DNA from: Utricularia gibba
Lineage: Eukaryota > Streptophyta > Magnoliopsida > Lamiales > Lentibulariaceae
Direction: 5' to 3'
DNA length: 64,000 bases
Assembly (NCBI GenBank): GCA_002189035.1
Contig: NEEC01000020.1
Coordinates: 1,736,001 to 1,800,000, forward strand
The position numbers were made by a program, and so were the translations under genes. Each line of letters starts with the position of its first letter. The stretch's first letter is position 1. The notes beneath the pieces were generated by a model. That model saw only the letters and a program-made list of their open reading frames with translations, had not been told where the DNA came from and made no database searches. Below are positions 36,074-47,371 of this stretch, piece by piece.

Positions 36074-37973
36074 CTAAAGTGCAGGAGGAGATGGAGGATT
36101 AACGGGAGGATTGGCAGAGGAACCGGTATGTCGCTCCATCCTAGCTCTCAACATGGCGTCATTCTCTCGCCCTATCCTTGCCCGAATCAGCGCCATCAGC
36201 TGCTCCCGATCAGCTTCAAACCCGAGTTCCGGGGCTTGGAACGTATCCGCGATAACGTCTAGCATGTTCTCATCCTTCGTCAGGGGATTTATCCTATCGA
36301 AGCGCGGATCCATGATTGAAAGCCCGAACTCTCGGCTGAACTGTCGCCTCTGGCGGTATAGAAGAAGGCCGATTAAGTCTCCGGCATAAATATCCAATAA
36401 TTCGGAAAAGCAGGCCGAGTTCACGAAATCTTCACAAAGCCTTCTGTGAGATGCCTCCATATTGAGCAGCTCCGCCTCCAGGGCCGAAATGCGATCCATG
36501 GATTGTTTCAACTCTACCTCCGCTTCCTCGAGTTGCACTTTGAAACTCTCTTTCTCAAAGTTGGCATCATCAATTGCCTTTCCCATTTCACCAACCAAGG
36601 TCTGCAACTCCTCTTCTCGGTGGGTACGCTTCCCGAGTATGCTTCTCAATGCGCTCCCTTCTTCCCCCAACGACTTTATCTTGGCATCCTGAGCCATGAT
36701 TTGAGCTTGAAGCCGAGAGACTTCCTCAGAATGGGATCCCATTTCCTTGGCCATCCCCCATCTGAAGGTCAAAGCCTATGGTAAAATCGGCAAGCGAGGA
36801 ATCAAATATATTTGCTTACCCAAAAAAAAAAAAAGAGAAAGAAAGAAGAAGAAGAAAGAAGAAGAATAGAAGAAGGGAAGGAAGAGAGTACACCTGCCAA
36901 ATCCCTTTGAGTATAACTTCTGGTTGAATTCCCGAAAGGTTGGGGGTAGCCTCTTCTAAGGCTTTTCGCAGCTCCAAGGGGAAGGAAGAGGGGGGGAGAG
37001 CAGGATCCTCCCTTATCTGAATCGGAGGGGTGGAAATTCCCCCTATGTCACTTGGAGGGACCGAGGTTGAAGCTCCGGCCGAAATCTGCCCAATGCCGGG
37101 AGCCGGGAGCCTTTCTTTTCCTTTTCCCGACGGAGGAGGAGTTGATTCCCGAGTCCCGGGAACCTCAACCACTTGACCCTCCGGGAGGTGACCGGCAGCA
37201 TCTGAGTGAGCTGAGGCTGAATCGGCCTGGGGGGAAAGTTAAAATGTTAGAGTCAAATACTCTTAGCAACGGGCCACCAGAAATAAGACAGACCTGTGCA
37301 GGGGAGGGCACCTCAGGTTCCTGCATCCTCTGCATCTCGGCGGAGAACCGCGCCATCACCAAATCTTCCAGGGAGCTTCTTCGAGCCATCTCTTCAGCTG
37401 CAAACGAAAGTAGGAAAAGCAATAAGGCATAGTGCCGATTCTAAGACTTGGGTAAGCTGAACCCAACTACCTCTTTGCCTCTTTGAGGGTTTGTGCGCAA
37501 GTACCTTAACCCTTTTCTTTTTCTTGGGAGCCCCGGTTTGAACAGGTGGGGGGGATTAGGGATGAAGCCGAAACAAGAGAAAAGGATGGAGAGAGGTTAA
37601 GAGGAAGGTTTCTCAAATCGGTGCCGTCGAAAGGAATGATATCGGGCCAATGGGGGTCTCGAGAACCACCAATAATACCTGATCTTTTCAGCGACGCACC
37701 CGAGAACATCAAGGCACAAGACTCGTACCCAACCGAGCCTCGACTAAGCCTCTCATAGAGAACTTCACGAGATTCGGAAGAAGACCGATACGCACCAAAG
37801 ATTTTGACCCTGAAAGGAGTTGGGGGATCGACTAGGAAGTTCCACCGAAAACCCAAAGGGGGAGCTACCCAAACAAAAGAAGACCACCAATCATGGTGGG
37901 TATCGGGGGCTTTAACAACAAAGTTGGAGTTATCTTCAAATCGGCAGCATTGAAAATGAGATCGGCCATCCAT
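36074..37973 (-). CDS. Intact four-exon antisense gene of Tat element
   Basis: Minus-strand gene with exons 37973-37511, 37397-37294, 37226-36894 and 36775-36074. Together they total 1602 bp, exactly 534 codons with the stop (533 aa). Every junction keeps frame (phases 1, 0, 0) and has GT-AG borders: GTTAAG/TTTGCAG, CAG|GTCTGT/CCCCCCAG, CAG|GTGTAC/ACCATAG. Introns are 113, 67 and 118 bp, the last with a long pyrimidine tract. Residues 1-154 include DTHHDWWSSFVWVAPPLGF, reminiscent of the gag-like domain found in extra ORFs of plant gypsy elements. Residues 190-300 are Pro/Ser-rich. About 317-414 is a strong heptad coiled coil. The C-terminus is acidic to Pro-rich. No membrane segment is seen. 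Antisense ORFs between pol and 3' LTR are known in Tat elements (Grande gene 23 type), but their function is not established. This one is unbroken although the adjacent pol is dead. The start could lie further upstream, since the frame stays open to about 38100. Confidence 0.75.
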
Positions 37974-38454
37974 CGGGGACTTAGAAGCCCCAAACCCTAG
38001 AACGAGGCGAAAGTCAGAAAGGGTAAACGACTTAGAAAGGCGGTAAGTACCCGTCCAAAATTCTTGAAGACCTAAAGGGGAGTTAAGAAATCGTAGAGAT
38101 GCAAAAAGTCACGGAGAAGGAGCGGATACCTGGGAAATCTGTAATCTCCAGTGGATAACATGGCGGCAAGCACGGCGGAGTTCAGAGAGCGCTGGAATCT
38201 CGTGAGCGAACGAAGAAAGCAAAGGGGAGAAATGACAATGGGTGCGGATATTTATAATGGAAGGAGTCGGGAGACGAAGCGACGTGAGATTTGAGGTGCC
38301 CAAAAATGAGCGGGAAAAAATGTGGCGTGTTTATGAGCCGACGCGTGGCAGAGGTATCGGTACAAGGCGGTTTGTGGCTCATGCGAACAAGGCGGCACCT
38401 CAGAAGTCGGCATTGTGGTGATTCTGATTCCCCGACTTACCCCGGAAGGGCCAA
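37974..38454 (-). promoter_or_regulatory. Upstream region and TATA-like box of antisense gene
   Basis: On the minus strand the sequence ATTATAAATA (38258-38249) is a good plant TATA box about 275 bp before the assigned ATG, which would place transcription start near 38220. Between them the coding frame is open for about 100 bp (FWTGTYRLSKSFTLSDFRL precedes the ATG in frame), following a pyrimidine-rich CCCCTTTAG that looks like a splice acceptor (38072). An additional 5' exon is therefore possible. No upstream ATG I tested joins in frame. Confidence 0.5.
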
Positions 38455-38585
38455 TGTTGGCAAATCAGAGGGGCTAAATGATAGGGGATAAATCGATCAA
38501 GGGTAACCGGTTCCTAAAAGGCTGCCAAAAGAGACCTTGAGGGGATAATGCCAGTCGATAGACCGATATTTGTAAGAAATCTGAG
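38455..38585 (+). mobile_element. Truncated 3' LTR start of Tat element
   Basis: TGTTGGCAAATCAGAGGG at 38455, preceded by a purine-rich GGAAGGGCCAA, is a plausible 3' LTR start for the Tat element. It is cut off near 38585, where Athila LTR sequence begins. No second copy exists in the window, so the call rests on position and the TG end only. Confidence 0.4.
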
Positions 38586-39361
38586 TTTCTTTTCGTTTCT
38601 GTTTTCCATGGCCCTTTCGGGCTAAAACCTTTAGTTTCTGGGAAGTAGATGAAGTTTTCTTCCAAGTCCTGAGCAATACACTCGGTTCTTCACTGAATTC
38701 CATTTGGATTCCGCATAATTCCACGCGTCTTGTTACAGTCTTTCTGTAACGACTCTTAGTCAAGGTCCATGGGTAGCAGGCCACTTCTCGCGGATTTTGG
38801 TGAAGATCAAGGTGAAGAGCACCAACTCCAACCCTGCTGGTTCGAGGGAAGTAGCAGATTGTTTGTGGCCTAGGTACCACGACAGTGGATAGGTTGTGAC
38901 CTCGGACCTACCACTGGCCATTGGCAACAGCTGGCGCACAATTCGGTTTTAAAGGCAATCGAAGGCAATCCTCTTGTCTTCCTAATCGTCCAAGGGGGAA
39001 TCACATGAGGCTATTCCCGTGCCTCCTTGTCAATCAGAGTGTAAGGGAGAGTAGCTATTCCTTGCTCCTATAACCAGCTATTCGGAAGAAATCAGTGAAA
39101 ATCAAGGCAAGGATGGACAAAGGAAGGAGATGGAGTCTTATTCCCAGGAACTGTGTCTTGTAGTCAAGGCCCATTACTTAGGTTGTATCTTTCATTTATG
39201 CATCTTAAAAACCCCCTTTTACAAAACCGTGACATTTTGTAGAAGTTGCTTGCAAACACTTTTCACGAAAAACAACTCCCTGAGATCGATACTCGTACTA
39301 CGCTTTCTAGTGTTTTACGTTTTAAAATATTTAAAATTTGTTGAGGAAATGACACGCAATA
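38586..39361 (+). mobile_element. Athila 5' LTR, 5'-truncated
   Basis: This aligns without gaps to 47893-48670 of the 3' LTR over about 770 bp, with roughly 34 differences by eye (about 4-5%), mostly transitions. It ends ACACGCAATA against ACACGCAACA in the 3' copy. The first about 520 bp of the LTR, present in the 3' copy, are missing at the junction with the Tat element. Confidence 0.9.
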
Positions 39362-39367
39362 AATTTT

Positions 39368-39385
39368 TGGCGCCGTTTCCGAGGA
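39368..39385 (+). promoter_or_regulatory. Primer-binding site, tRNA-Asp type
   Basis: TGGCGCCGTTTCCGAGGA starts 6 bp after the 5' LTR. It resembles the complement of the plant tRNA-Asp 3' end used by Athila and Tat elements, with two apparent mismatches. Confidence 0.8.
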
Positions 39386-39498
39386 GTTGTATATTTTTGT
39401 GTTTAGTGTTGTGTATAGTTTTTCTTTTTCTTTTCTTTTTCTTTCTTTCTTCTTGTTTTTCTTTTATTTTCGTTTTGCTGCTGTTTTTCTATGTTTTT

Positions 39499-41728
39499 AT
39501 GCATTCAGCTCCACCAAAAGGACACCGAAGCTTAAGATCATACCGAGACATCTTGTGCCCTTTAGATCCGGAGATTGAGCGCACATTTCTGGCGAAAAAG
39601 AGGGAACTAACTTCAAATCTACCTCCTGACGAAGAAATGGATGCTCAACCACCTACTGGAGTCCCCACAATGCATGGAGAACAGGAGCAACAGCATCCGC
39701 AATTTTTTCCAGTTCTACCGATCACTAATCATGGCCCAGCACTAAGGACCATAAAAGAAGAAATCACTGGCAGCCATGCTGACCGACCACTTTGTATCAT
39801 CTTTGACGCGGAAGAGGACATTGAGCTTCGACCATATTTGTTCTAGACACTTCCTAAGTTCGTTGGGAGAGAAAATGACGACCCAAATCGTCATCTTAGA
39901 GAGTTGCACACGGCTTGTGCATCCATGCGCCCAAAAGGTGCTACGAAGAACCAAGTCAAGTTGTGGGTCTTCCCTTTCAGTCTCACTGAGCGAGCCCTGG
40001 GGTGGCTGTATGCACTACCTCCGTCCTCTATTGCAACCTGGTAGCAAATGGTTCAAAAGTTTCTTGATAGATATGCGCCCCTAGGAAGAGCCTCTGCGAG
40101 AAGAAGAGCTTTAGCCACCATGCTACAAAGTGAACGAGAGAATTTACAGGAGTATTATGACAGATTCAACCGGATCTGTAATACTTATCCACAACATGGG
40201 CTTACTGAAGGTCAAATTTTACAACATTTCTATGAACAGAGGACAAATGGATGCCGCTTGTAATGGGTCATTACTAGAGAACCGCCACAGTGCTGATGCC
40301 CGAAGATTGATAGAACAAATGGCTGCCAACTCTTATTCTACTTCCAGCCGTTATGACTACTCATACCGAGCCCCTGGAGGAGATTCTCAGCCTGTAAAAT
40401 CAGTGCACGAAGTGGATAATTCTGAAGTTTTAGCTCAACTTACTGCTATGAGTGATACCTTGAAGCTTGGCTTCCAATCACTTCTCCAACAACAAGGAAG
40501 GTATCAAGGATCTTCAACCTCTCATTATTTTGATCCAAGACCTATGATACATGAGGTGCCAACAGAAGAGGTGAATGCACTGCCATCCCAACCAGTGAAG
40601 AACCCAGAGCACATCAACGCTATATCTTTAAGAAGTGGGAAGGATCTATCGGAACCTTACCCATGGTTCATAACTAAGGTGGACAGATCTGACGAAAAAG
40701 AACTTGAAGTCTTGGACGACGATGATGATGTGGATGAGGAGATTATTTTAGAGCATCCTGATGATTCTCCAGCTCAGAACATTCCTATACCAACGCCTCC
40801 TAAAGAAGTAAAGGAGAAGGAGCCACAAGAAGTTGATCAACCCAAGTCTCTAGTCATTCCACCTCCTTTTCCTATGAGACTTCGAAGGAAGAGCAAGGAC
40901 AAACGTGGACTGAAAGCATTCATGGAGGTGATGAAGAAGGTGAAAGTGAATATTCCCTTGCTGGACATGATAGATCAAGTGCCGAAATATGCGAAAATGT
41001 TGAAGGATTTATGTGACCCCAAGAAGAAGGAAAAAGTGGAAGAGGTAATTCCCTTGACTGAAAATATTTCAGCAATTATTCAGAGAAGGCTTTCAAGAAA
41101 GTGTAAGGATCCAGGTATGTTTTCCATACCTGTTACTATTGATGAGACCAAAATTTCAATGGCCATGTGTGATTTAGGAGCATCGGTTAATGTTATGCCT
41201 AGATCCCTCTATCTTTCTCTTGCATCTAAGCTAGGTAAACTTGAACCTACTAGTGTTGTTTGTCAATTAGCTGATAGATCACATGTGAAGCCTGATGGTA
41301 GAGTTGATGATGTGTTTGTGCATGTTGAAAATTTGATTTTTACTGTTGATTTTTTAGTTATTCCAATGGAGAGCAAAAATCCCATGATTTCGAAGTCCAT
41401 CATTTTGGGACGACCGTTTATGGCTACTGCAAGCACCAAAATTGATGTCCAAGCCGGCACAATTTCTCTACAGTTTGATGGACAGGTGCTGGACTTTAGC
41501 CTGGACAAAGCCATGCAATATCCGGACCAGATTAACAAGATTTGCTCAATATCTACATCTGACGTAGATGTAGAACACTTAGCGATGGTCCATGAGCAAG
41601 ATCCCTTGCTCAAATGTCTTACTGAAAACTTTGATTCTGATCGTATTTCCTTTTCTGATTCCGAACTTTTAAATTATCTTGATTATTTTCCTGAAAAACC
41701 TGAATTTTCTGAGTTTAGAAATGCTTGA
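39499..41728 (+). pseudogene. Athila gag and protease
   Basis: Gag begins at ATG 39499 (MHSAPPKGHRSLRSYRD), behind a pyrimidine-rich leader (39410-39475). The capsid region contains two in-frame stops (39844 and about 40042) within otherwise open sequence (KFVGRENDDPNRHLRELHTA, ALGWLYALPPSSIATW, SERENLQEYYDRFNRICNTY). It shifts frame near 40230-40260 into a 532-codon frame that ends at 41728. That frame carries the gag C-terminus, an acidic linker (DDDDDVDEEII) and an aspartic protease core CDLGASVNVMPRSLY (about 41168), with ILGRPFMAT downstream. The gag would assemble particles and the protease would cut the polyprotein. Lesions are few, which fits a relatively young element. Confidence 0.92.
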
Positions 41729-44640
41729 GAAACTGCTGATTCCCTCCGTTATTCATGCCCCATTACTAGAGTTAAAAACACTGCCTAAACATTTGAAATA
41801 TTTATTTCTGGGCGAAAATGAGACTTCACCTGTTATTATCTCTAGTACACTAACCCTGGAATAGGAGGAAAAACTCAGGAGTGTGCTCCAGGAGCACAAA
41901 CAGGCAATTGGGTGGACATTGGCGGATATCAAAGGAATAAGCCCCTCCATATGCACTCACCGCATCTATTTGGAGGAGGGAACAAAGCCAATTCGCCAAC
42001 CCGAGAGGAGATTGAATCCACCTATGATTGAAGTGGTCAAGAAGGAGATTCTGAAGTTATTGGCTGCTGGTATAATCTATCCTATTTCTGATAGTGAGTG
42101 GGTTAGCCTGTGCAGGTTGTCCCGAAGAAAACAGGTATCACAGTCATGGCCAATGACCAAGTGGAACTCCTGCCTACAAGAGTGCAAAATGGCTGGCGAA
42201 TGTGCATAGATTACCGAAAATTGAACGCAGCCACCAAGGACCACTACCCACTTCCATTCATCGACCAAATGTTGGAAAGACTTGCTGGAAGGAGCCATTA
42301 TTGCTGCTTGGATGGATACTCCAGTTTCCATCAAATACCCATGGCTCTTGAGGATCAATCTAAGGTTGTTTTCGTTTGCCCCTTTGGTACTTTTGCTTAC
42401 CATAAAATGCCTTTTGGACTTTGCAATGCACCAGCAACATTTCATAGATGCATGGTTAGTATTTTTTCTGAATATGTTGAAAATATTATAGAGGTTTTTA
42501 TGGATGACTTTACGGTTTATGGAAATAGCTTTGATGAATGTCTTGCTAATTTTTCTTTGATTCTGAAACGTTGTGTAGAGACTAACCTTGTTTTGAATTA
42601 TGAGAAATGCCATTTCATAGTAGAACAAGGTATCATTTTAGGACATGTTTCCCAAAAAGGAATTGAGGTTGACAAGGCCAAAATTGAGGTAATCCAAAAA
42701 TTACCTTATCCTACTTGTGTGAGAGATGTACGTTCTTTCCTTGGACATGTTGGATTTTATCATAGGTTTATTCAAGATTTTTCGAAAATTGCATCTCCTC
42801 TATGTGCCTTATTGCATAAAGATGTTGAGTTTCATTTTGATGAAAAATGCATGCACACCTTTGATGTTTTGAAAGAGAAGCTTGTTTCCGCTCCCATTAT
42901 TCAGGCTCCCATTTGAACTAATGTGTGATGCAAGTGATGTAGCTCTAGGTGTGGTTTTGGGACAAAAGGTGGATAAACAATCCCATGTTATCCACTATGC
43001 GTCCAAGTGTCTTGATGATGCCAAAAAGAGCTACACCACTACAGAGAAGGAGCTGCTGGCCATTGTGTTTGCCTTGGAAAAATTTCGATCTTATTTGCTA
43101 GGAGCCAAAGTCATAGTCTATTCAGACCATGCCGCCTTGAGATATCTCCTCACCAAGAAGGATTCGAAGCCTAGACTCATAAGATGGATCTTATTGCTTC
43201 AAGAATTTGATTTGGAGATCAGGGACAAGAAAGGATGCGAGAATTTAGTTGTAGACCATCTCAGCCTCATCACTTCTGGAGAAAAATCAAGTCTTATCGA
43301 TGACAGTTTCCCGGACGAACACTTATTCATGATCCATGACGAGAGTCCCTGGTACGCTGACATCGTTAACTTTTTAGTGACTGGACAGTTCTTTGCAGAT
43401 TTCCAGCACTACCAGAAGGAGAAATTGAGGAGTGATAGCCTGAATTTCATCTGGGATGATCCATACCTCTGGAAAATCGGAACTGATCAGATTATTAGGA
43501 GATGCATCCCCCAAGATGAAGTGCACTCTATTCTTTCACATTGCCATGAGCTACCTTGCGGTGGATATTTTGGTGCAAAAGTTACTGCAAAGAAGGTTCT
43601 GGAGGCTGGATTTTATTGGCCTACCATATTCAAGGATGCCTACCTTCATTGCAAGGCGTGCCCAAATTGTCAAAGAGGAGGAAATTTGGGATACAAGGAT
43701 CAAATGCCCCTTCAACCCATTATCATGTGTGAGATCTTTGATGCATGGGACATTGACATCATGGGACCATTTCCGCCTTCTCAAGGGAAGCTCTACATAC
43801 TTCTTGCTGTTGATTATGTTTCTAAATGGGTGGAGGCCATTGCTTGTGAAAGGGATGATGCCAAAACCGTGGGTAATTTCTTGACTAATATTTTGTTCCC
43901 TAGGTTTGGACATCCCAAGATCATTATTTCAGATCGTGGCACCCATTTCGTGAATCATGCCATCAAGAGTGCATTGGCCAAATATGGAGTCAACCACCGC
44001 CTATCCACAGCTAGGCATCCGCAAACAAATGGCATGGCGGAAATATCAAATAGAGAGGTGAAAAGGATCTTGGAGCGTACCGTGAACCCAAATAGGCGAG
44101 ATTGGAGCTCAAGGCTCAATGATGCACTATAGGCATACCGTACAGCTTACAAGAATCCTATAGGAATGTCTCCAACAGAATGATCTATGGTAAGGCATGT
44201 CATCTACCTTTTGAATTGCATCACAAGGCATACTGGGCCATCAAGTCATGCAACCTGACTAGTGATCAAGCTGGGGAGAACAGACTTTTAGACCTAAAAG
44301 GGCTGGATGAAATTCGCCTCAATGCCTACACTAACCAGCTCCTGCACAAGGAAAAGGTAAAACGCTACCATGACAGTAAGTTACATGGGAAGCAATTTTT
44401 TGTAGGTCAAAAAGTTCTCTTATTTAATACTACCTTGAAACTCTTTCCCGGTAAATTGCGTTGTAAGTTGCTTGGATCTTATGAAGTTGTGAATGTTTTT
44501 CCCTCTGGTGCTGTTATTATTCGCTCATTTGAGACAGGGAAAAGCATTAAGGTGAATGGACACCGATTGAAGCCATTTTATGAGAAGTTTAAGCCGCACA
44601 GTGTGTGCAGCTTACTGCTAGTCGAGGGCCATTAACAGAT
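41729..44640 (+). pseudogene. Athila pol: RT, RNase H, integrase
   Basis: RT begins in frame fragments (41679-42209), with an indel-disrupted patch near 42110-42190, then runs openly to 42916 with WRMCIDYRKLNAATKDHYPL, CLDGYSSFHQIP and the active site VFMDDFTVYG (42499). A frameshift near 42910 leads to RNase H ([34 protein letters not shown]) and integrase: [47 protein letters not shown] stop at 44130 and a frameshift near 44178 separate the C-terminal part, which ends GHRLKPFYEKFKPH near 44610. A single Ty3-type RNase H without the second archaeal-type domain, and FMDDF instead of YVDDM, fit Athila rather than Tat. Confidence 0.92.
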
Positions 44641-44925
44641 GTCACAGTCGGCCAATGACTGTAAATTGGCGCTGCATGGGAGGCAACCCATGACTTTAAT
44701 TTCGTAACCGTTACTAGTTCCTCGTTTTTATCACCCACTACTCCAAGTGACTTTACTTTCACCTGCCCCACGCCACCACTTACTCCCTTAACCGTTTCTA
44801 CACTCAATCTCCCTTTTTCTCTTTTGGCATTCCCATTTTTACTGACCGTTACCCCACTTCGCTGTTGTGCCTATGCTCCAATTCTTCCTTCTCTCGCCTG
44901 AAATTCTCTGATTTTCCAACCCACA
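44641..44925 (+). other. Spacer between pol and env-like ORF
   Basis: This is C/T-rich non-coding sequence, consistent with the leader of a spliced message for the downstream ORF. Confidence 0.5.
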
Positions 44926-46575
44926 ATGTCTGGACGCCCCACATCTCCGGTTACCCGAAGCGCAAGTGCTGCTAAGGCAGCAACTCGAAAGCGTCAACCT
45001 GCTGCTGCTGGACCATCCAGAAGAACCCAGCGTCGCCACACCAACAACCCAGCAGATGCTTCTATTCCCACTGCTCATGATCCATCTCTAGGCGCTGCGA
45101 CGGAGTCTGTTCCGATTGAAGCCACGCCTTTTACCATTGTGTCTCCGGTGCTGTACCTGGAGTGGTACCCAGTCCCTGCTGCCGCTACTGTTGCTGCCGA
45201 CGCACCTGAGTCCTCAGAACCAAATTCCCCAGCAGCAATTTCTGCTCCCGAGAGCCCGCAGCCCATACAACCGGAAGAACTTGCTGGAGAAAAAGGTACG
45301 GAAAAAGAAATTCCTCATCCCCTTCTCCAGCACAGGACGAAGATTCCCCTGAAGAATTCAACATCCACGAAGAGGTCGATCTCTGGATTTTTGAAATAGA
45401 GCGTGCTGCTAATGAAGGGCCATGCCTAGAGTTCCTTCCCGGAAAACAGGATGTAGATGAAGCAACTCAGCCCACACAGCGAGGTAAAGGACAGCGCGAT
45501 CGCACAAAATTCTAGCGAGACCGAGCATTGGAGTCCCCTTCTTGGACTCAGCTGAAAAACACTGTGAAATTTTTAGATAAGAATGCTCAACTTCTATTTA
45601 ATCTCTTTACCTCACGCAGAATTTTGTTTGATTTTAAGTTGCATACGCCTACTTTGGTGCATCTGAATCTACTTGCTGATATTAATCGCTTATTTGATGC
45701 TTCTCCTGAGTGGCGAAAATTTTTCTGAAATTAGTCTCCCAGTTTATCCCAAACTTGTTTTTGAATTTTACACTACTTTTGTGTTTGAGGATGTGGCTGG
45801 AAATCCCCTTGCTGAAAATTTGATTTCTTTCCGCCTTGAAGGCAAAAATTTTCGTATGTCTATCAATGATTTTAATGTGGCTTTAGGCTTTGTTTCTGAA
45901 TCTGATTTAGCCACTACTCGTTACCTCCAAGCCTTCTGCGATTATCCTGAACATTTTAATGTGCTGAATGCATATGCTTCAATGTCTGTCTGTGAGCCCC
46001 CATATTCTGTACGCAAACTCAAGGCCCATTACTTGAGGGCACCTGCTCTTTTAGTTCTTAACAGGTATTTGGGAGGCTGTTACAGCGCAACCCGACAAGG
46101 CACTAGCACCATTGCCAAGGTTATTGTGTTCTTTCTGTGGGCAATGATGAAGAAGCTCCCCATTAATTTAGGATGGTGGATTGCAACTCAAATGCACTCC
46201 ATCACCGCTAAAAATGAAAGAGTGCTCCCATTTGCTTCTCTCATCACCAAGCTCACCCAACACCTGAAAGTGAACCTGGAAAAACAGACCCTTAAGGTAG
46301 ATAATCATCTCCATTATCTAGATTTAGATGACCTGTTTTCTTGCAGCTACCTGTTTTCAAGCGGGTACCAAAAGTACCATTACTTCTATGCCTCCTTCCA
46401 TTGTGAATCCATATGGTACGCCAATAGACATTCCTTTGAGCACTGCACCCACTAGCCCCACCAAGCACACCCTACTGCTAGCTATTCAGAGTCTCTAGGC
46501 GCAAGTTTCTGCGCTTTCCACGAAGCTGAACACTCTTATGGCTACTGCTTCACACTACCGCATGCCCCATGATTA
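44926..46575 (+). pseudogene. Athila third ORF, env-like position
   Basis: The ORF starts at ATG 44926 with a basic, Ser/Thr/Pro/Ala-rich N-terminus (MSGRPTSPVTRSASAAKAAT). It shifts frame near 45290-45390, continues through LDKNAQLLFNLFTSRRILFD (45570 on), shifts again near 45710, and then runs to 46455 with YPKLVFEFYTTFVFEDVAGN, FRMSINDFNVALGFVSESDL and WWIATQMHSI. A coiled-coil-like tail (QVSALSTKLNTLMATA) follows to about 46575 after another break. This matches the Athila ORF1-type protein family (DUF-like, no proven function) sitting where infectious elements keep env. I see no convincing signal peptide or C-terminal membrane anchor, so an envelope role is not supported by this copy. Confidence 0.85.
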
Positions 46576-47355
46576 AGGTACCCTCCGCTGCACTTGATGA
46601 TGAGGACATCCTCAAAATTAAGTGTGGGGGAGGAGTTTATGTTTCTTTTTATTTTCTAGTATTTTCTGGGCATTAGGACGTTTATGTGAAACTTTGTTGA
46701 ATTTTTTCTGTTTTCGTGCTTCATGTTTTTATTTTCCTTTTTGTTTTTGTTTGTGAAAAATCCCCACTATGCTCCTCAAGTACATTTGCTCCCACGAATA
46801 AGACTAGAATTTTTAGAATTGATCATGCTTAGGTTCATGAATTCCTTGCTGCTAGGAAAATACTCCAATTATTTTTCTTCCTAGATATCAAGCTTTTGTT
46901 GCATGTTTTAGGAAAGATTACACCGTGGCTATGATTACATTTTCAGTCCTTGTATATATTATGTTGTGAATAAATTTTTGCTGCTCCTATAGTGACCAAA
47001 TCGAGACCAAAAAAAATAGGGGTGCCAAAGGTAAGGATGTTTGGCGAAACCGTGGTTAACACCACACATGAGGTTTTGTAATCCAAATATTCTTCCCCAA
47101 AGCGGGGACCTCTATCAAAAAAGGAAAAAAAAAAGAAAGAAAGAAAATGGTCTTGAGTCACTATAGTGTATGTTCTTTGCTGTTTCTACCTTGATATTGT
47201 TAGTGTATAAGTAGTCATTGGTTAAAGGATAGGAAAAAGAATTGGAGTAAATACCTACTGTAGGAATGAGTGTACCTTAGTAATGCATCATGACTTAGGT
47301 TCTGCCCTTTTTCGTGGACTGCTATGATTTTCATACTTGAGGACAAGCATGATTT
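46576..47355 (+). other. Athila 3' untranslated region
   Basis: This is a long non-coding stretch containing a G-rich AAGTGTGGGGGAGGAG (46619) that looks like a second, internal polypurine tract, typical of Athila elements. A 72-codon reverse frame (46943-47161) is incidental. Confidence 0.6.
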
Positions 47356-47371
47356 AAGTATGGGGGGAATA
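47356..47371 (+). promoter_or_regulatory. Polypurine tract
   Basis: AAGTATGGGGGGAATA lies immediately before the TG of the 3' LTR, as expected for the plus-strand DNA primer. Confidence 0.85.

Noticed and set aside
36111-37432. Plus-strand open frames of 76-126 codons opposite the antisense gene
   Set aside because: They are shadows of the minus-strand exons. Only the minus strand gives consistent introns, frame and TATA box.
39368-39385. A tRNA gene at the GGCGCCG motif
   Set aside because: It is 18 bp right after an LTR and complementary to a tRNA end, so it is a primer-binding site and has no cloverleaf around it.
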